DNA of 64,000 nucleotides. It comes from Streptomyces sp. NBC_00554 (GTDB lineage Bacteria > Actinomycetota > Actinomycetes > Streptomycetales > Streptomycetaceae). Where the stretch lies: the NCBI RefSeq assembly GCF_041431135.1, contig NZ_CP107799.1, positions 7,936,001 through 8,000,000 on the forward strand. Direction: 5' to 3'. The translations under genes were made by a program, and so were the position numbers. This document shows positions 25,097-32,269 of this stretch, piece after piece (positions within the stretch are counted from its first letter, which is position 1; the number at the start of each line of letters is the position of its first letter). The notes below the pieces were generated by a model that ran no database searches, was not told the origin of the DNA, and worked only from the letters and a program-made list of their open reading frames with translations.

Positions 25097-26182
25097 TCAC
25101 CAGCAGTTGCTGGAGCAATGCTCTGAGTGAGGGGTCTCGTCCGGGATGATGAGGTGCACGTCCCCGAACTCGTGCCAGAGGTAGAGCCCGCTCAGCGCCT
25201 CCTCGTAACTGCGGTCGATCGCGGCCCCTCCCGCGATCGCCTCCAGCATCAGCAGATGCGAGGCCTCCGGCTCGTGCAGCCCCGTCAGCAGCCCGTCGAC
25301 CACCCGCACACCGCGCTCAGGGGTCACCACGAGGTCCGTCCAGCCCTCCTGCGCCCGGACCACCCCGTCGGCGTCCGCCGCGGACTCGACGGCGCGTACG
25401 GCCGTCGTACCGACCGCGACGACCCGGCCGTCCCCCGCCTTCACCGCGTTGATCAGCCGCGCCGAGGCCGGAGGCACCTCGTACCTCTCCGGGTACGGCG
25501 GCTCGTGCGACTCCGCCGACGCGACCCCGGTGTGCAGCGTGATCGGCGCGAACTGCACACCCCGGCTCACCAGCTCCGCCACCAGACGCGGCGTGAAGGG
25601 CCGCGCCGCACTCGGCATCTCCGCACTGCCCGAGCCGTCGGCGGACGGCAGCGCGAACACCGTCTGATAGACGGACAGCGGCTGGTCCCTCTCCGTATAG
25701 GAGTAGCGAACGGGACGCCCGTGCCGCCGCAGCAGCCGAGGCACGTCCGGGTCCGACATCCGCCCCCACCACAGCCGCGGGCTGTGCGCGGCCAGCGGCT
25801 CCTCCAGTACGAGGCGTACGTCCCCGGGGAGGTGCACCTCCGTCCCCGCGGGCCCGCCCGCACGCGCACGCGTGGTGCCCCTTCCGTCCGGATCCCGCAG
25901 CTCGACGGCCCACCGCCCGTCATCACCGCGCGTGGAGAAATGCACCACTACGCGCGCGTGCCCGATCTTCCCGTCGACGGCCGCCGCCAGAGTGGGGGAG
26001 ACGTTGACGACGAGCAGGTCCCCGGCTCTCAGCTGTCGCGGCAGCTCCACGAACCCGTGGTGCGAGACATCGGTGCCGCGCGAGACGAGCAGCCGTACGG
26101 AGTCCCGGTCGAGCCCCGGCCCCCGCTGCTCGACCGGGACGCGGGCCGACAGCTCCTCCGGCACACGCAGAGCGGTGGTCAT
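25097..26182 (-). CDS. QueA-like protein (S-adenosylmethionine:tRNA ribosyltransferase-isomerase family), divergent
   Basis: 361 residues, start ATG 26182 overlapping the SDR stop by ATGA. QueA transfers the ribosyl group of SAM to 7-aminomethyl-deazaguanine in tRNA. The fold is recognisable (RAGDLLVVNVSPTLAAA, VYQTVFA, FAPITLHTG, VVAVGTTAVRAVES, LLMLEAIAGG). Yet several usually strict motifs differ: AMPSAARPFTP-like residues stand where QueA has AAPTAGLHF, LHEPEASHLL replaces NFHLPxSTL, and the HxMHxE region is degenerate. The tail ends CSSNCW. No other queuosine gene is nearby. It may be an actinobacterial paralogue with a different substrate. Confidence 0.78.
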   Translation of the reverse strand: MTTALRVPEELSARVPVEQRGPGLDRDSVRLLVSRGTDVSHHGFVELPRQLRAGDLLVVNVSPTLAAAVDGKIGHARVVVHFSTRGDDGRWAVELRDPDGRGTTRARAGGPAGTEVHLPGDVRLVLEEPLAAHSPRLWWGRMSDPDVPRLLRRHGRPVRYSYTERDQPLSVYQTVFALPSADGSGSAEMPSAARPFTPRLVAELVSRGVQFAPITLHTGVASAESHEPPYPERYEVPPASARLINAVKAGDGRVVAVGTTAVRAVESAADADGVVRAQEGWTDLVVTPERGVRVVDGLLTGLHEPEASHLLMLEAIAGGAAIDRSYEEALSGLYLWHEFGDVHLIIPDETPHSEHCSSNCW

Positions 26183-26874
26183 CGCGCCTCCAGCAGAGCG
26201 GGAGCACCATAACGACCACTCACCGGACGCTGGTCGAGCAGCCGCAGAAAGGCCGGAACCACACTGTCCGGCGTCGGCCGCGGATCGTCGTCGTCCGGTA
26301 CGGCCGCCGCGTACAGGTCCGTCCCCATGTCCCCGGGGTCGACCGCCCAGACCCGCAGCCCCGGCTCCTCCTCGGCGAGCACCGCCGACAGATGGTCGAG
26401 CGCGGCCTTCGACGCCCCGTACCCGCCCCACGTCTCGTACGCCTCGGCGGCCGCGTCCGAGCTGATGTCGATGACCGAGCCCGCCCGAGAGGCCCGCAGC
26501 AGGGGCAACGCCTCCTGGATCAGTCCCAGCGCGGCGACCACGTTGACCTCAAGGGCCTGCCGCAGCCCGTCCAGCGGCAGGCCCTCCAGTCGTACGAGCG
26601 GCTCGGCACCCAGTGCGCTCGCGTTGTTCACCAGCAGGTCCACGCCCCCGAGCTTCCGGGCCGCCGCCACCAGCTCGGCGCGGTGCCCGGCGTCCGTGAC
26701 GTCCCCGGGCAGCGCCTCCACCCGCGTCCCGTAAGCGGACAGCGCCACCGCCGTCTCCTCCAGCACCCCCGCGGTCCTGGCGTCGAGCACCAGATCCCAG
26801 CCGCGCTCCGCCAGGGCCGCACCGAGCGCCCGCCCCAGCCCCTTCGAAGCCCCCGTGATGATCGCTACCGGCAT
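26179..26874 (-). CDS. Short-chain dehydrogenase/reductase
   Basis: 231 residues from ATG 26874; the upstream extension is not conserved-looking. Cofactor site ITGASKGLGRALGAAL is of the NADP-preferring type. NNASALG, catalytic Ser in SVIDISSDAAAEAYETWGGYGASKAAL with Tyr and Lys, and VDPGDMGTDL complete the SDR pattern. Substrate unknown. It is translationally coupled to the QueA-like gene (ATGA), which suggests that both act on one pathway, perhaps on a modified base, sugar or secondary metabolite. Confidence 0.88.
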   Translation of the reverse strand: MPVAIITGASKGLGRALGAALAERGWDLVLDARTAGVLEETAVALSAYGTRVEALPGDVTDAGHRAELVAAARKLGGVDLLVNNASALGAEPLVRLEGLPLDGLRQALEVNVVAALGLIQEALPLLRASRAGSVIDISSDAAAEAYETWGGYGASKAALDHLSAVLAEEEPGLRVWAVDPGDMGTDLYAAAVPDDDDPRPTPDSVVPAFLRLLDQRPVSGRYGAPALLEAR

Positions 26875-26987
26875 GACCCACACGTCCCCTCGTCCTCGAC
26901 CGCCTCCGATCGGCGATGACCTCAACGTAGGAACCGGACCGCCCCCACCGCCTCGTACGCGGGTCGCGAAGATCCGGGGCCCTTGGC

Positions 26988-27007
26988 CCTAGGCCCAGCA
27001 GCCTAGG
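26988..27007. promoter_or_regulatory. Inverted repeat upstream of the histidine kinase gene
   Basis: CCTAGGC (26988-26994) and GCCTAGG (27001-27007) flank a 6-nt spacer 57-76 bp before the kinase start. It could be a regulator site for the divergent kinase and SDR genes. The kinase itself is preceded by TACGTT 6 nt before its ATG, a leaderless arrangement. Confidence 0.4.
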
Positions 27008-27063
27008 CGACCGCGGCCACAGGTCGGATACGGGTTGTCACACCCCGCCGGTACGTTGGGGTC

Positions 27064-28209
27064 ATGAGTCAAGGCCCCCGGTCCGGCCTGTACGCGGTGA
27101 GTGCCGCGCTGCTGGCCATGAGCAGGCACCTCGAGGTGCGCGACGTCCTCAAGACGATCGTCGCCTCGGCCCGCGAGCTGCTCGACGCCCAGTACGCGGC
27201 GCTCGGGGTCCCCGACGACCACGGAGGCTTCGCCCAGTTCGTCGTCGACGGAATCAGCGACGCCCAGTGGAAGGCCATCGGCCCGCTCCCGCGCCAGCAC
27301 GGCATCCTCGCCGCGATGCTCCACGAGGCCCGCCCCGAGCGCCTCGCCGACGTACGCAAGGACCCCCGCTTCGAGGGCTGGCCCGGCGCCCACCCCGACA
27401 TGTCCGACTTCCTGGGGCTGCCGATCCGGGACGGCGACGAGGTCATCGGCGCCCTCTTCCTCGCGAACAAGAACTGTCCAAAGCCGGACGGCGGTTGCGG
27501 CTTCACCGAGGACGACGAGGAACTCCTGACGATCCTCGCCCAGCACGCGGCGATCGCCCTGACGAACGCCCGCCTCTACGAGCGCAGCCGCGAGCTCACC
27601 ATCGCCGAGGAGCGCTCCCGGCTCGCCCATGAACTCCACGACGCCGTCAGCCAGAAGCTCTTCTCCCTGCGCCTCACCGCACAGGCCGCCGCGGCCCTCG
27701 TCGACCGCGACCCGGCACGCGCCAAGGGCGAACTCCAGCAGGTCGCCGCGCTCGCCGCGGAAGCGGCCGACGAACTGCGCGCAGCGGTCGTCGAGTTGCG
27801 CCCCACCGCCCTCGACGAGGACGGTCTTGTCGCCACCCTGCGCACCCACATCCAGGTCCTCGACCGCGCCCATTCCGCGCGTGTGACCTTCAGCAGCTGC
27901 GGCGTACGAGCGCTGCCCGCCTCCCAGGAGGAGGCCATGCTGCGCGTCGCCCAGGAGGCCCTGCACAACGCCCTGCGGCACTCCGGAGCGACCCAGGTCG
28001 ACGTCACCCTGGAGCGGTACGGACAGGGCGCCGTCCTGCGCGTCACCGACAACGGCAGCGGCTTCGAGCCAACGGTGATACGCAGTGCGGGACGTCACCT
28101 GGGCCTGGTGTCCATGCGCGACAGGTCGAGCGGGGTGGGCGGCACGCTCACCGTGAAATCGGCGCCCGGAAAGGGCACCACGATCGAGATGGAGGTCCCT
28201 GGTGGCTGA
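27064..28209 (+). CDS. GAF-domain sensor histidine kinase (NarL/DesK class)
   Basis: 381 residues with no membrane helix, so a cytoplasmic sensor. A GAF domain spans ~20-172 and contains several Cys (NCPKPDGGCGF, 138-146), possible redox or ligand sites. The HisKA_3 dimerisation helix has the phosphoacceptor His192 in RLAHELHDAVSQKLFSLRL. An HATPase_c domain follows (EALHNALRHSG, VTDNGSGFE, GHLGLVSMRDRSSGVGGTL). It overlaps the response-regulator gene by 8 bp, so the pair forms a two-component system. It lies directly upstream of two chaplin genes, but a regulatory link to them is only inferred. Confidence 0.93.
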   Translation: MSQGPRSGLYAVSAALLAMSRHLEVRDVLKTIVASARELLDAQYAALGVPDDHGGFAQFVVDGISDAQWKAIGPLPRQHGILAAMLHEARPERLADVRKDPRFEGWPGAHPDMSDFLGLPIRDGDEVIGALFLANKNCPKPDGGCGFTEDDEELLTILAQHAAIALTNARLYERSRELTIAEERSRLAHELHDAVSQKLFSLRLTAQAAAALVDRDPARAKGELQQVAALAAEAADELRAAVVELRPTALDEDGLVATLRTHIQVLDRAHSARVTFSSCGVRALPASQEEAMLRVAQEALHNALRHSGATQVDVTLERYGQGAVLRVTDNGSGFEPTVIRSAGRHLGLVSMRDRSSGVGGTLTVKSAPGKGTTIEMEVPGG

Positions 28210-28843
28210 CGCAATCAAGGTGCTGCTTGTCGACGACCACCAAGTGGTCCGCCGGGGCCTGCGCACCTTCCTCGAGATACAGGACGACATCGAAGTCGTG
28301 GGAGAGGCGTCCGACGGCGCCGAAGGAGTCGCCCGCGCCGAGGAGTTGAAGCCCGACGTCGTCCTCATGGACGTCAGGATGCCGGGCATGGACGGCATCG
28401 ACGCGCTGCGCAAGCTCCGCGAACTCACCAACCCCGCACGGGTGTTGATCGTCACCAGCTTCACCGAGAAGCGCACGGTCGTCCCGGCCCTGCGCGCGGG
28501 CGCCGCCGGGTACGTGTACAAGGACGTGGACCCCGAGGCGCTCGCCGGCGCCATCCGTTCCGTGCACGCCGGGCACATCCTGCTCCAGCCCGAGGTGGCG
28601 GGTGTCCTGCTGTCCCAGGAGGAGGTCAACTCGGGTCAGGGGAGAGGAGGTTCACTCACCGAGCGGGAGCGCGAGGTGCTCGGCCTGATCGCGGACGGCC
28701 GCTCCAACCGCGAAATCGCCCGCGCGCTCGTCCTCTCCGAAAAGACCGTCAAGACGCATGTCTCGAACATCCTGATGAAGCTCGACCTCGCCGACCGTAC
28801 GCAGGCCGCGCTGTGGGCCGTAAGACACGGTGCGGCCGGGTGA
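28202..28843 (+). CDS. LuxR/NarL family response regulator
   Basis: 213 residues from GTG 28202, overlapping the kinase gene. The receiver domain (1-125) has Asp11/12 and phosphoacceptor Asp57 in DVVLMDVRMPGMDG, a Thr in VLIVTSFTEKRT and Lys in YVYKDVDPEAL. The C-terminal LuxR-type helix-turn-helix (~150-213) reads SLTEREREVLGLIADGRSNREIARALVLSEKTVKTHVSNIL. It is activated by the preceding GAF kinase and presumably controls nearby promoters. Confidence 0.94.
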   Translation: MADAIKVLLVDDHQVVRRGLRTFLEIQDDIEVVGEASDGAEGVARAEELKPDVVLMDVRMPGMDGIDALRKLRELTNPARVLIVTSFTEKRTVVPALRAGAAGYVYKDVDPEALAGAIRSVHAGHILLQPEVAGVLLSQEEVNSGQGRGGSLTEREREVLGLIADGRSNREIARALVLSEKTVKTHVSNILMKLDLADRTQAALWAVRHGAAG

Positions 28844-28947
28844 CCGGCAATTCGGAGGGTCTCGCTCCGAGCTGAGATTCATACCGTCGTGTGTATGTCC
28901 CCCGAATGGCGCAACCTCTGTGGATCTCGGCCGTTCTCCAGTGCGTG

Positions 28948-28965
28948 CTGCGGCGCTTGCCGCAG
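28948..28965 (+). promoter_or_regulatory. Hairpin in the chpE leader
   Basis: CTGCGGC-GCTT-GCCGCAG is a perfect 7-bp stem-loop 9 nt before the AGGAGGG of the chaplin gene; it may affect mRNA stability or translation. Confidence 0.45.
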
Positions 28966-28987
28966 TGATCGCTAGGAGGGCTCAGAA

Positions 28988-29236
28988 GTGAAGAACCTGA
29001 AGAAGGCCGCAGCTGTCACGATGGTGGCGGGTGGCCTCGTCGCCGCCGGTGCCGGTTTCGCCTCCGCCACGGACGGTGGCTCGCACGCGGACGGCAAGGC
29101 CGTGGGCTCGCCGGGCGTCGTCTCGGGCAACCTCATCCAGGCCCCGGTCCACATCCCCGTGAACGCGGTCGGCAACAGCGTGAACGTCATCGGCGTTCTC
29201 AACCCGGCCTTCGGCAACCTCGGCGTCAACCACTGA
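28988..29236 (+). CDS. chpE: Short chaplin ChpE
   Basis: 82 residues from GTG 28988, with AGGAGGG 8 nt upstream. Signal peptide MKNLKKAAAVTMVAGGLVAAGAGFASA, then a His/Asp/Gly-rich spacer and one chaplin domain: SPGVVSGNLIQAPVHIPVNAVGNSVNVIGVLNPAFGNLGVNH. The two Cys found in most chaplins (NVCGN and NTCVN positions) are absent, the known feature of ChpE. Chaplins assemble into amyloid-like surface films that lower water surface tension and coat aerial hyphae and spores. ChpE is secreted and not covalently anchored, as there is no LAXTG motif. A hairpin terminator follows. Confidence 0.95.
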   Translation: MKNLKKAAAVTMVAGGLVAAGAGFASATDGGSHADGKAVGSPGVVSGNLIQAPVHIPVNAVGNSVNVIGVLNPAFGNLGVNH

Positions 29237-29261
29237 GGTCCGTACCGGACCGATCATGACC

Positions 29262-29293
29262 ACCGGCCTCCCGGGTGCCCCCGGGGGGCCGGT
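29262..29293 (+). terminator. Hairpin terminator after chpE
   Basis: 14-nt arms (29262-29275 with 29280-29293) pair with one G-U. A smaller perfect repeat GGTCCG-TAC-CGGACC (29238-29252) directly follows the chpE stop. Confidence 0.7.
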
Positions 29294-29417
29294 CAGGTTG
29301 TCCGCTCGTCGGCCCAATGGACCGAATGGGCAGTTCGGTGAGGGCCCCCGTGCCATAACGGATGCTTCAGGCGTTCCTCAGCGTACGACCCGCGGCTGGG
29401 TCGGATTGGTAAACGCA

Positions 29418-29446
29418 GTGCTCCCCGCGTATGCGGGGATGGACCC
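29418..29446 (+). repeat. Solitary type I-E CRISPR-repeat-like hairpin upstream of a chaplin
   Basis: A 29-nt element begins GTGCTCCCCGCG and ends GCGGGGATGGACCC, with stem CCCCGC/GCGGGG and a 3-nt centre. This is the architecture of actinobacterial type I-E CRISPR repeats as I remember them. There is only one copy: no second repeat, spacer or cas gene is seen in the window. It ends 18 nt before the chaplin ATG at 29465 and directly abuts the AGGAGG, so it lies in the 5' leader. It may be a relic, a regulatory hairpin or coincidence. Confidence 0.5.
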
Positions 29447-29464
29447 GCAGGAGGAACGCTTCTC

Positions 29465-29704
29465 ATGAACATCGCCAAGAAGGCCGCCGTGGCCCTCACC
29501 GTCGCCGGTATCGCCGCGGGCGCCTCTGCCGGTGCGGCTGTCGCCGACGCGGAAGCCGGAGCCGCGGCCGTGAAGTCGCCGGGCGTCGCCTCGGGCAACG
29601 TCGCCCAGCTCCCGATCCACATCCCCGTCAACGTCGTGGGCAACACCGCCAACCTGATCGGCGCCCTGAACCCGGCGTTCGGCAACACGGGCGTGAACGA
29701 CTGA
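29465..29704 (+). CDS. Second short chaplin, also lacking both cysteines
   Basis: 79 residues; AGGAGG lies 10 nt before the ATG. Signal peptide MNIAKKAAVALTVAGIAAGASAGAAVA, then one chaplin domain: SPGVASGNVAQLPIHIPVNVVGNTANLIGALNPAFGNTGVND. The framework is that of Cys-containing short chaplins, but NVCGN is NVVGN and NTCVN is NTGVN, so it cannot form the usual intramolecular disulphide. No sortase motif. It lies 228 bp after chpE behind a separate leader that contains the CRISPR-repeat-like hairpin, and is followed by a strong terminator. Confidence 0.93.
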   Translation: MNIAKKAAVALTVAGIAAGASAGAAVADAEAGAAAVKSPGVASGNVAQLPIHIPVNVVGNTANLIGALNPAFGNTGVND

Positions 29705-29719
29705 AGTCCGCCCCACCAA

Positions 29720-29760
29720 AAAAGAGCCCCACGACCGAACCAGGTCGGCGGGGCTCTTTT
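29720..29760. terminator. Intrinsic terminator with T-tracts on both sides
   Basis: AAAAGAGCCCC (29720-29730) pairs with GGGGCTCTTTT (29750-29760), with inner CGACC/GGTCG pairs. A run of A before and T after makes it a classical bidirectional terminator, unusual in this GC-rich window. Confidence 0.92.
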
Positions 29761-29909
29761 CAACTGCCGTCTCAGCTGTGGGCATGCGTGCCGCTAGGGG
29801 CGGCACGGGTGGGCACAGCGGCACCCCGCACAGCGCCGGGCCGCGCGACCCACCCCGACCCCAGCCCCAACGCCGGGCAACGGGAAACCGGCGCCAAGAA
29901 ACAACCGCC

Positions 29910-30698
29910 TCAGCGAACCCCCCGCTCCCGCTCCTCCACAAACGCGTTGTACGCAGCAACCTGCGCCCGCCGCCCCGTCCGCTCCACCGGCCGCAACGCC
30001 TCCGCCCGAGCCGCAATCTCCGACGCACTCACAGCCCCGCCATGCCCGTTCTCGTAAGCGACGGAGATCAGCAGCCCCACCCGCTGGGCAAGCTCCAACA
30101 CCCGTACCGCACGCGGCGGATACCCAGGAGCAAGCACCTCCCGCCCCCGCTCCGCCCGAGCCCGATACGCCTCGACCGCCGCCTCGGCAACCGGCCCCGA
30201 CCCGGCCACATCCAGCCGCGACAACACCTCCGTGGCATCACGCAACGCCTCCGCGAGCTCCCGCTCGGCCTCCCCGAGGGACGGCACATCGGCCGGCGGC
30301 GCCTCCCGCACGGCGAGGCAGTGCCAGACGACCTCGACATGGACATCGCCGGCGGGCCCGGCCTCGTACACCTCGGGGACGAGCCCGAGCGCCACCCCGT
30401 GACAGACAACGGCCTCCTCGGCGTCGAGGGCGCGCGCGTTGAATTCCGGCGGTCCGCTGAGCCCGAGCGGATGCCCCGGCGCGGGCAGCGCGACCCGCAG
30501 CCCGGTCGCCCCGAGCGCGCGCAGCCGGCCGAGAGCGAGCGTGAGACCGACCGGCCCCGTCTCGCCCGGCAGCCCCTCGACCCGGTGCACCGCGTCCTCC
30601 CCGACGATGGCGAGGACCGCGTCATCCGGTGAAATAAGTCCGGCCAAAAGGGCATTTCCCCATGCGGCCAGTCGTCCTGAGCGTGGTTCCGAGAGCAT
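29910..30698 (-). CDS. Conserved hypothetical protein
   Basis: 262 residues, no signal peptide or membrane helix. The ATG is 6 nt after TAGGGT (30705-30710 on the complement), a leaderless arrangement identical in sequence to that of the 6732 gene. Features: RLAAWGNALLAGLISPDDAVLAIVGEDAVHRVEGLPGE near the start, a central VHVEVVWHCLAVREAPP, an acidic helical segment (SLGEAERELAEALRDATEVLSRLD) and ELAQRVGLLISVAYENGHGGAVSASEI. I do not recognise a family. It is divergent from the ABC ATPase gene. Confidence 0.72.
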   Translation of the reverse strand: MLSEPRSGRLAAWGNALLAGLISPDDAVLAIVGEDAVHRVEGLPGETGPVGLTLALGRLRALGATGLRVALPAPGHPLGLSGPPEFNARALDAEEAVVCHGVALGLVPEVYEAGPAGDVHVEVVWHCLAVREAPPADVPSLGEAERELAEALRDATEVLSRLDVAGSGPVAEAAVEAYRARAERGREVLAPGYPPRAVRVLELAQRVGLLISVAYENGHGGAVSASEIAARAEALRPVERTGRRAQVAAYNAFVEERERGVR

Positions 30699-30819
30699 GC
30701 CTCCACCCTAAGGACCGACCGATGGAATGGAGCGGCCGACCGGTGGCGTAGGTTTTCCCTGGGGGCTGCGTCCACAGACGTAAGCGACGGCCGAGACTGC
30801 AATGGGAGACAACGCGCTC

Positions 30820-31611
30820 ATGAGCGATGTACTGGAGCTGGAGGACGTATCCGTGGTCCGCGAGGGCCGGGCTCTGGTGGACCAGGTCTCCTGGTCGGTC
30901 AAGGAAGGAGAGCGCTGGGTCATCCTCGGCCCGAACGGCGCCGGAAAAACGACCCTTCTGAACCTCGCCTCCAGCTACCTCTTCCCCAGCCAGGGCACCG
31001 CCACCATCCTCGGTGAGACCCTCGGCAAGGTCGACGTCTTCGAGCTGCGCCCCCGCGTCGGCATGGCCGGTATCGCCATGGCCGAGAAGCTCCCCAAGCG
31101 CCAGACCGTCCTGCAGACCGTGCTCACCGCCGCGTACGGCATGACCGCCGGCTGGCACGAGGACTACGAGGACGTCGACGAGCAGCGTGCCCGCGCCTTC
31201 CTCGACCGCCTCGGCATGAGCGACTACCTGGACCGCAAGTTCGGCACGCTCTCCGAGGGCGAACGCAAGCGCACCCTCATCGCCCGCGCCCTGATGACGG
31301 ACCCCGAGCTGCTGCTCCTGGACGAGCCCGCCGCTGGCCTCGACCTCGGTGGCCGCGAGGACCTCGTACGCCGCCTCGGCCGCCTCGCCCGCGACCCGAT
31401 CGCCCCCTCCATGATCATGGTCACGCACCACGTCGAGGAGATCGCCCCCGGCTTCACCCACGTCCTGATGATCCGTCAGGGCAAGGTGCTCGCCGCAGGC
31501 CCCCTGGAGCTCGAACTCACCTCGCGCAACCTCTCCCTCTGCTTCGGCCTCCCGCTCGTCGTGGAGCAGGTCGGCGAGCGCTGGACCGCGCAGGGCCTGC
31601 CCATGTCCTGA
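30820..31611 (+). CDS. ABC transporter ATPase, stand-alone
   Basis: 263 residues from ATG 30820 (ATG 30802 is possible). Walker A GPNGAGKTTLL, Q-loop region, signature TLSEGERKRTLIARAL (with Glu in place of the second Gly of LSGGQ), Walker B LLLLDEPAAGLDL and the His-switch in MVTHHVEEI are all present. It resembles iron-complex/ModF-like cytoplasmic ATPases. No permease or binding protein is adjacent, so it either pairs with subunits elsewhere or has a non-transport role. NfeD and SPFH genes follow on the same strand. Confidence 0.88.
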   Translation: MSDVLELEDVSVVREGRALVDQVSWSVKEGERWVILGPNGAGKTTLLNLASSYLFPSQGTATILGETLGKVDVFELRPRVGMAGIAMAEKLPKRQTVLQTVLTAAYGMTAGWHEDYEDVDEQRARAFLDRLGMSDYLDRKFGTLSEGERKRTLIARALMTDPELLLLDEPAAGLDLGGREDLVRRLGRLARDPIAPSMIMVTHHVEEIAPGFTHVLMIRQGKVLAAGPLELELTSRNLSLCFGLPLVVEQVGERWTAQGLPMS

Positions 31612-31704
31612 CCGCGCAAACCTCGGGAAGCCCCCGGTAAGAAGCGTGTTCCAACCTGATCGGCGCCCTGTCCGCGGCGGGACCCGCGGTCCTACCATGA
31701 CCAT

Positions 31705-32139
31705 GTGGACGACATCAATGCATGGGTGTGGTGGCTGATCGCCGCGGCCGGGCTCGGCATCCCGCTCGTCGTGACCGCGATGCCGGAGTTCGGGATGCTC
31801 GCGGTGGGCGCCGTCGCCGGCTCGGTCACAGCGGGCCTCGGAGGCGGTGTCGTACTCCAAGTCGTCGTCTTCGCCGCCGTGTCGGTCGCGCTCCTCGCGG
31901 TGGTACGCCCCATCGCGGCCCGGCACCGCGTCCAGCAGCCCCAACTCGCCACAGGCATTGAGGCGTTGAAGGGCAGGCAGGCGGTGGTCCTCGAGCGGGT
32001 CGACGGCTCGGGCGACGGCCGCATCAAGCTCGCCGGAGAGATCTGGTCGGCGCGCTCCCTCGATTCCGGACAGGCCTACGAGGTAGGCCAGGAGGTGGAC
32101 GTCGTGGACATCGACGGAGCCACGGCGATCGTCATGTGA
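31705..32139 (+). CDS. NfeD family membrane protein
   Basis: 144 residues from GTG 31705, which lies 6 nt after TACCAT (leaderless pattern). N-terminal helices (WVWWLIAAAGLGIPLVVTAMPEFGMLAVGAVAG, VVLQVVVFAAVSVALLAVV) are followed by an OB-fold tail: GRQAVVLERVDGSGDGRIKLAGEIWSARSLDSGQAYEVGQEVDVVDIDGATAIV. NfeD proteins work with SPFH/stomatin-like proteins, and the next gene encodes one, so the two probably form a membrane microdomain complex. Confidence 0.9.
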   Translation: MDDINAWVWWLIAAAGLGIPLVVTAMPEFGMLAVGAVAGSVTAGLGGGVVLQVVVFAAVSVALLAVVRPIAARHRVQQPQLATGIEALKGRQAVVLERVDGSGDGRIKLAGEIWSARSLDSGQAYEVGQEVDVVDIDGATAIVM

Positions 32140-32205
32140 CCTCGCACTACGCAAGTGAACCGAACGCCCCACAGCACAGACGACTGTCTGTCACACTCGT
32201 CCAGC

Positions 32206-32233
32206 AAGATCTTCAACAACCATAAGATCTTCA
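32206..32233 (+). repeat. Two AAGATCTTCA direct repeats upstream of the SPFH gene
   Basis: AAGATCTTCA occurs at 32206-32215 and 32224-32233, 18 bp apart; each contains the palindrome AAGATCTT. They are AT-rich in a GC-rich context and lie 37-64 bp before the SPFH start. TAAGAT (32223-32228), a possible -10, overlaps the second copy, so a regulator could act here. Confidence 0.45.
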
Positions 32234-32269
32234 GGAATTACCGAGCGGAGAAGGGTACGGGGAGCAACG

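Noticed and set aside
29237..29464. A CRISPR array
   Set aside because: Only one repeat-like unit is present, with no second copy at array spacing and no cas genes; it is kept as a solitary element only.
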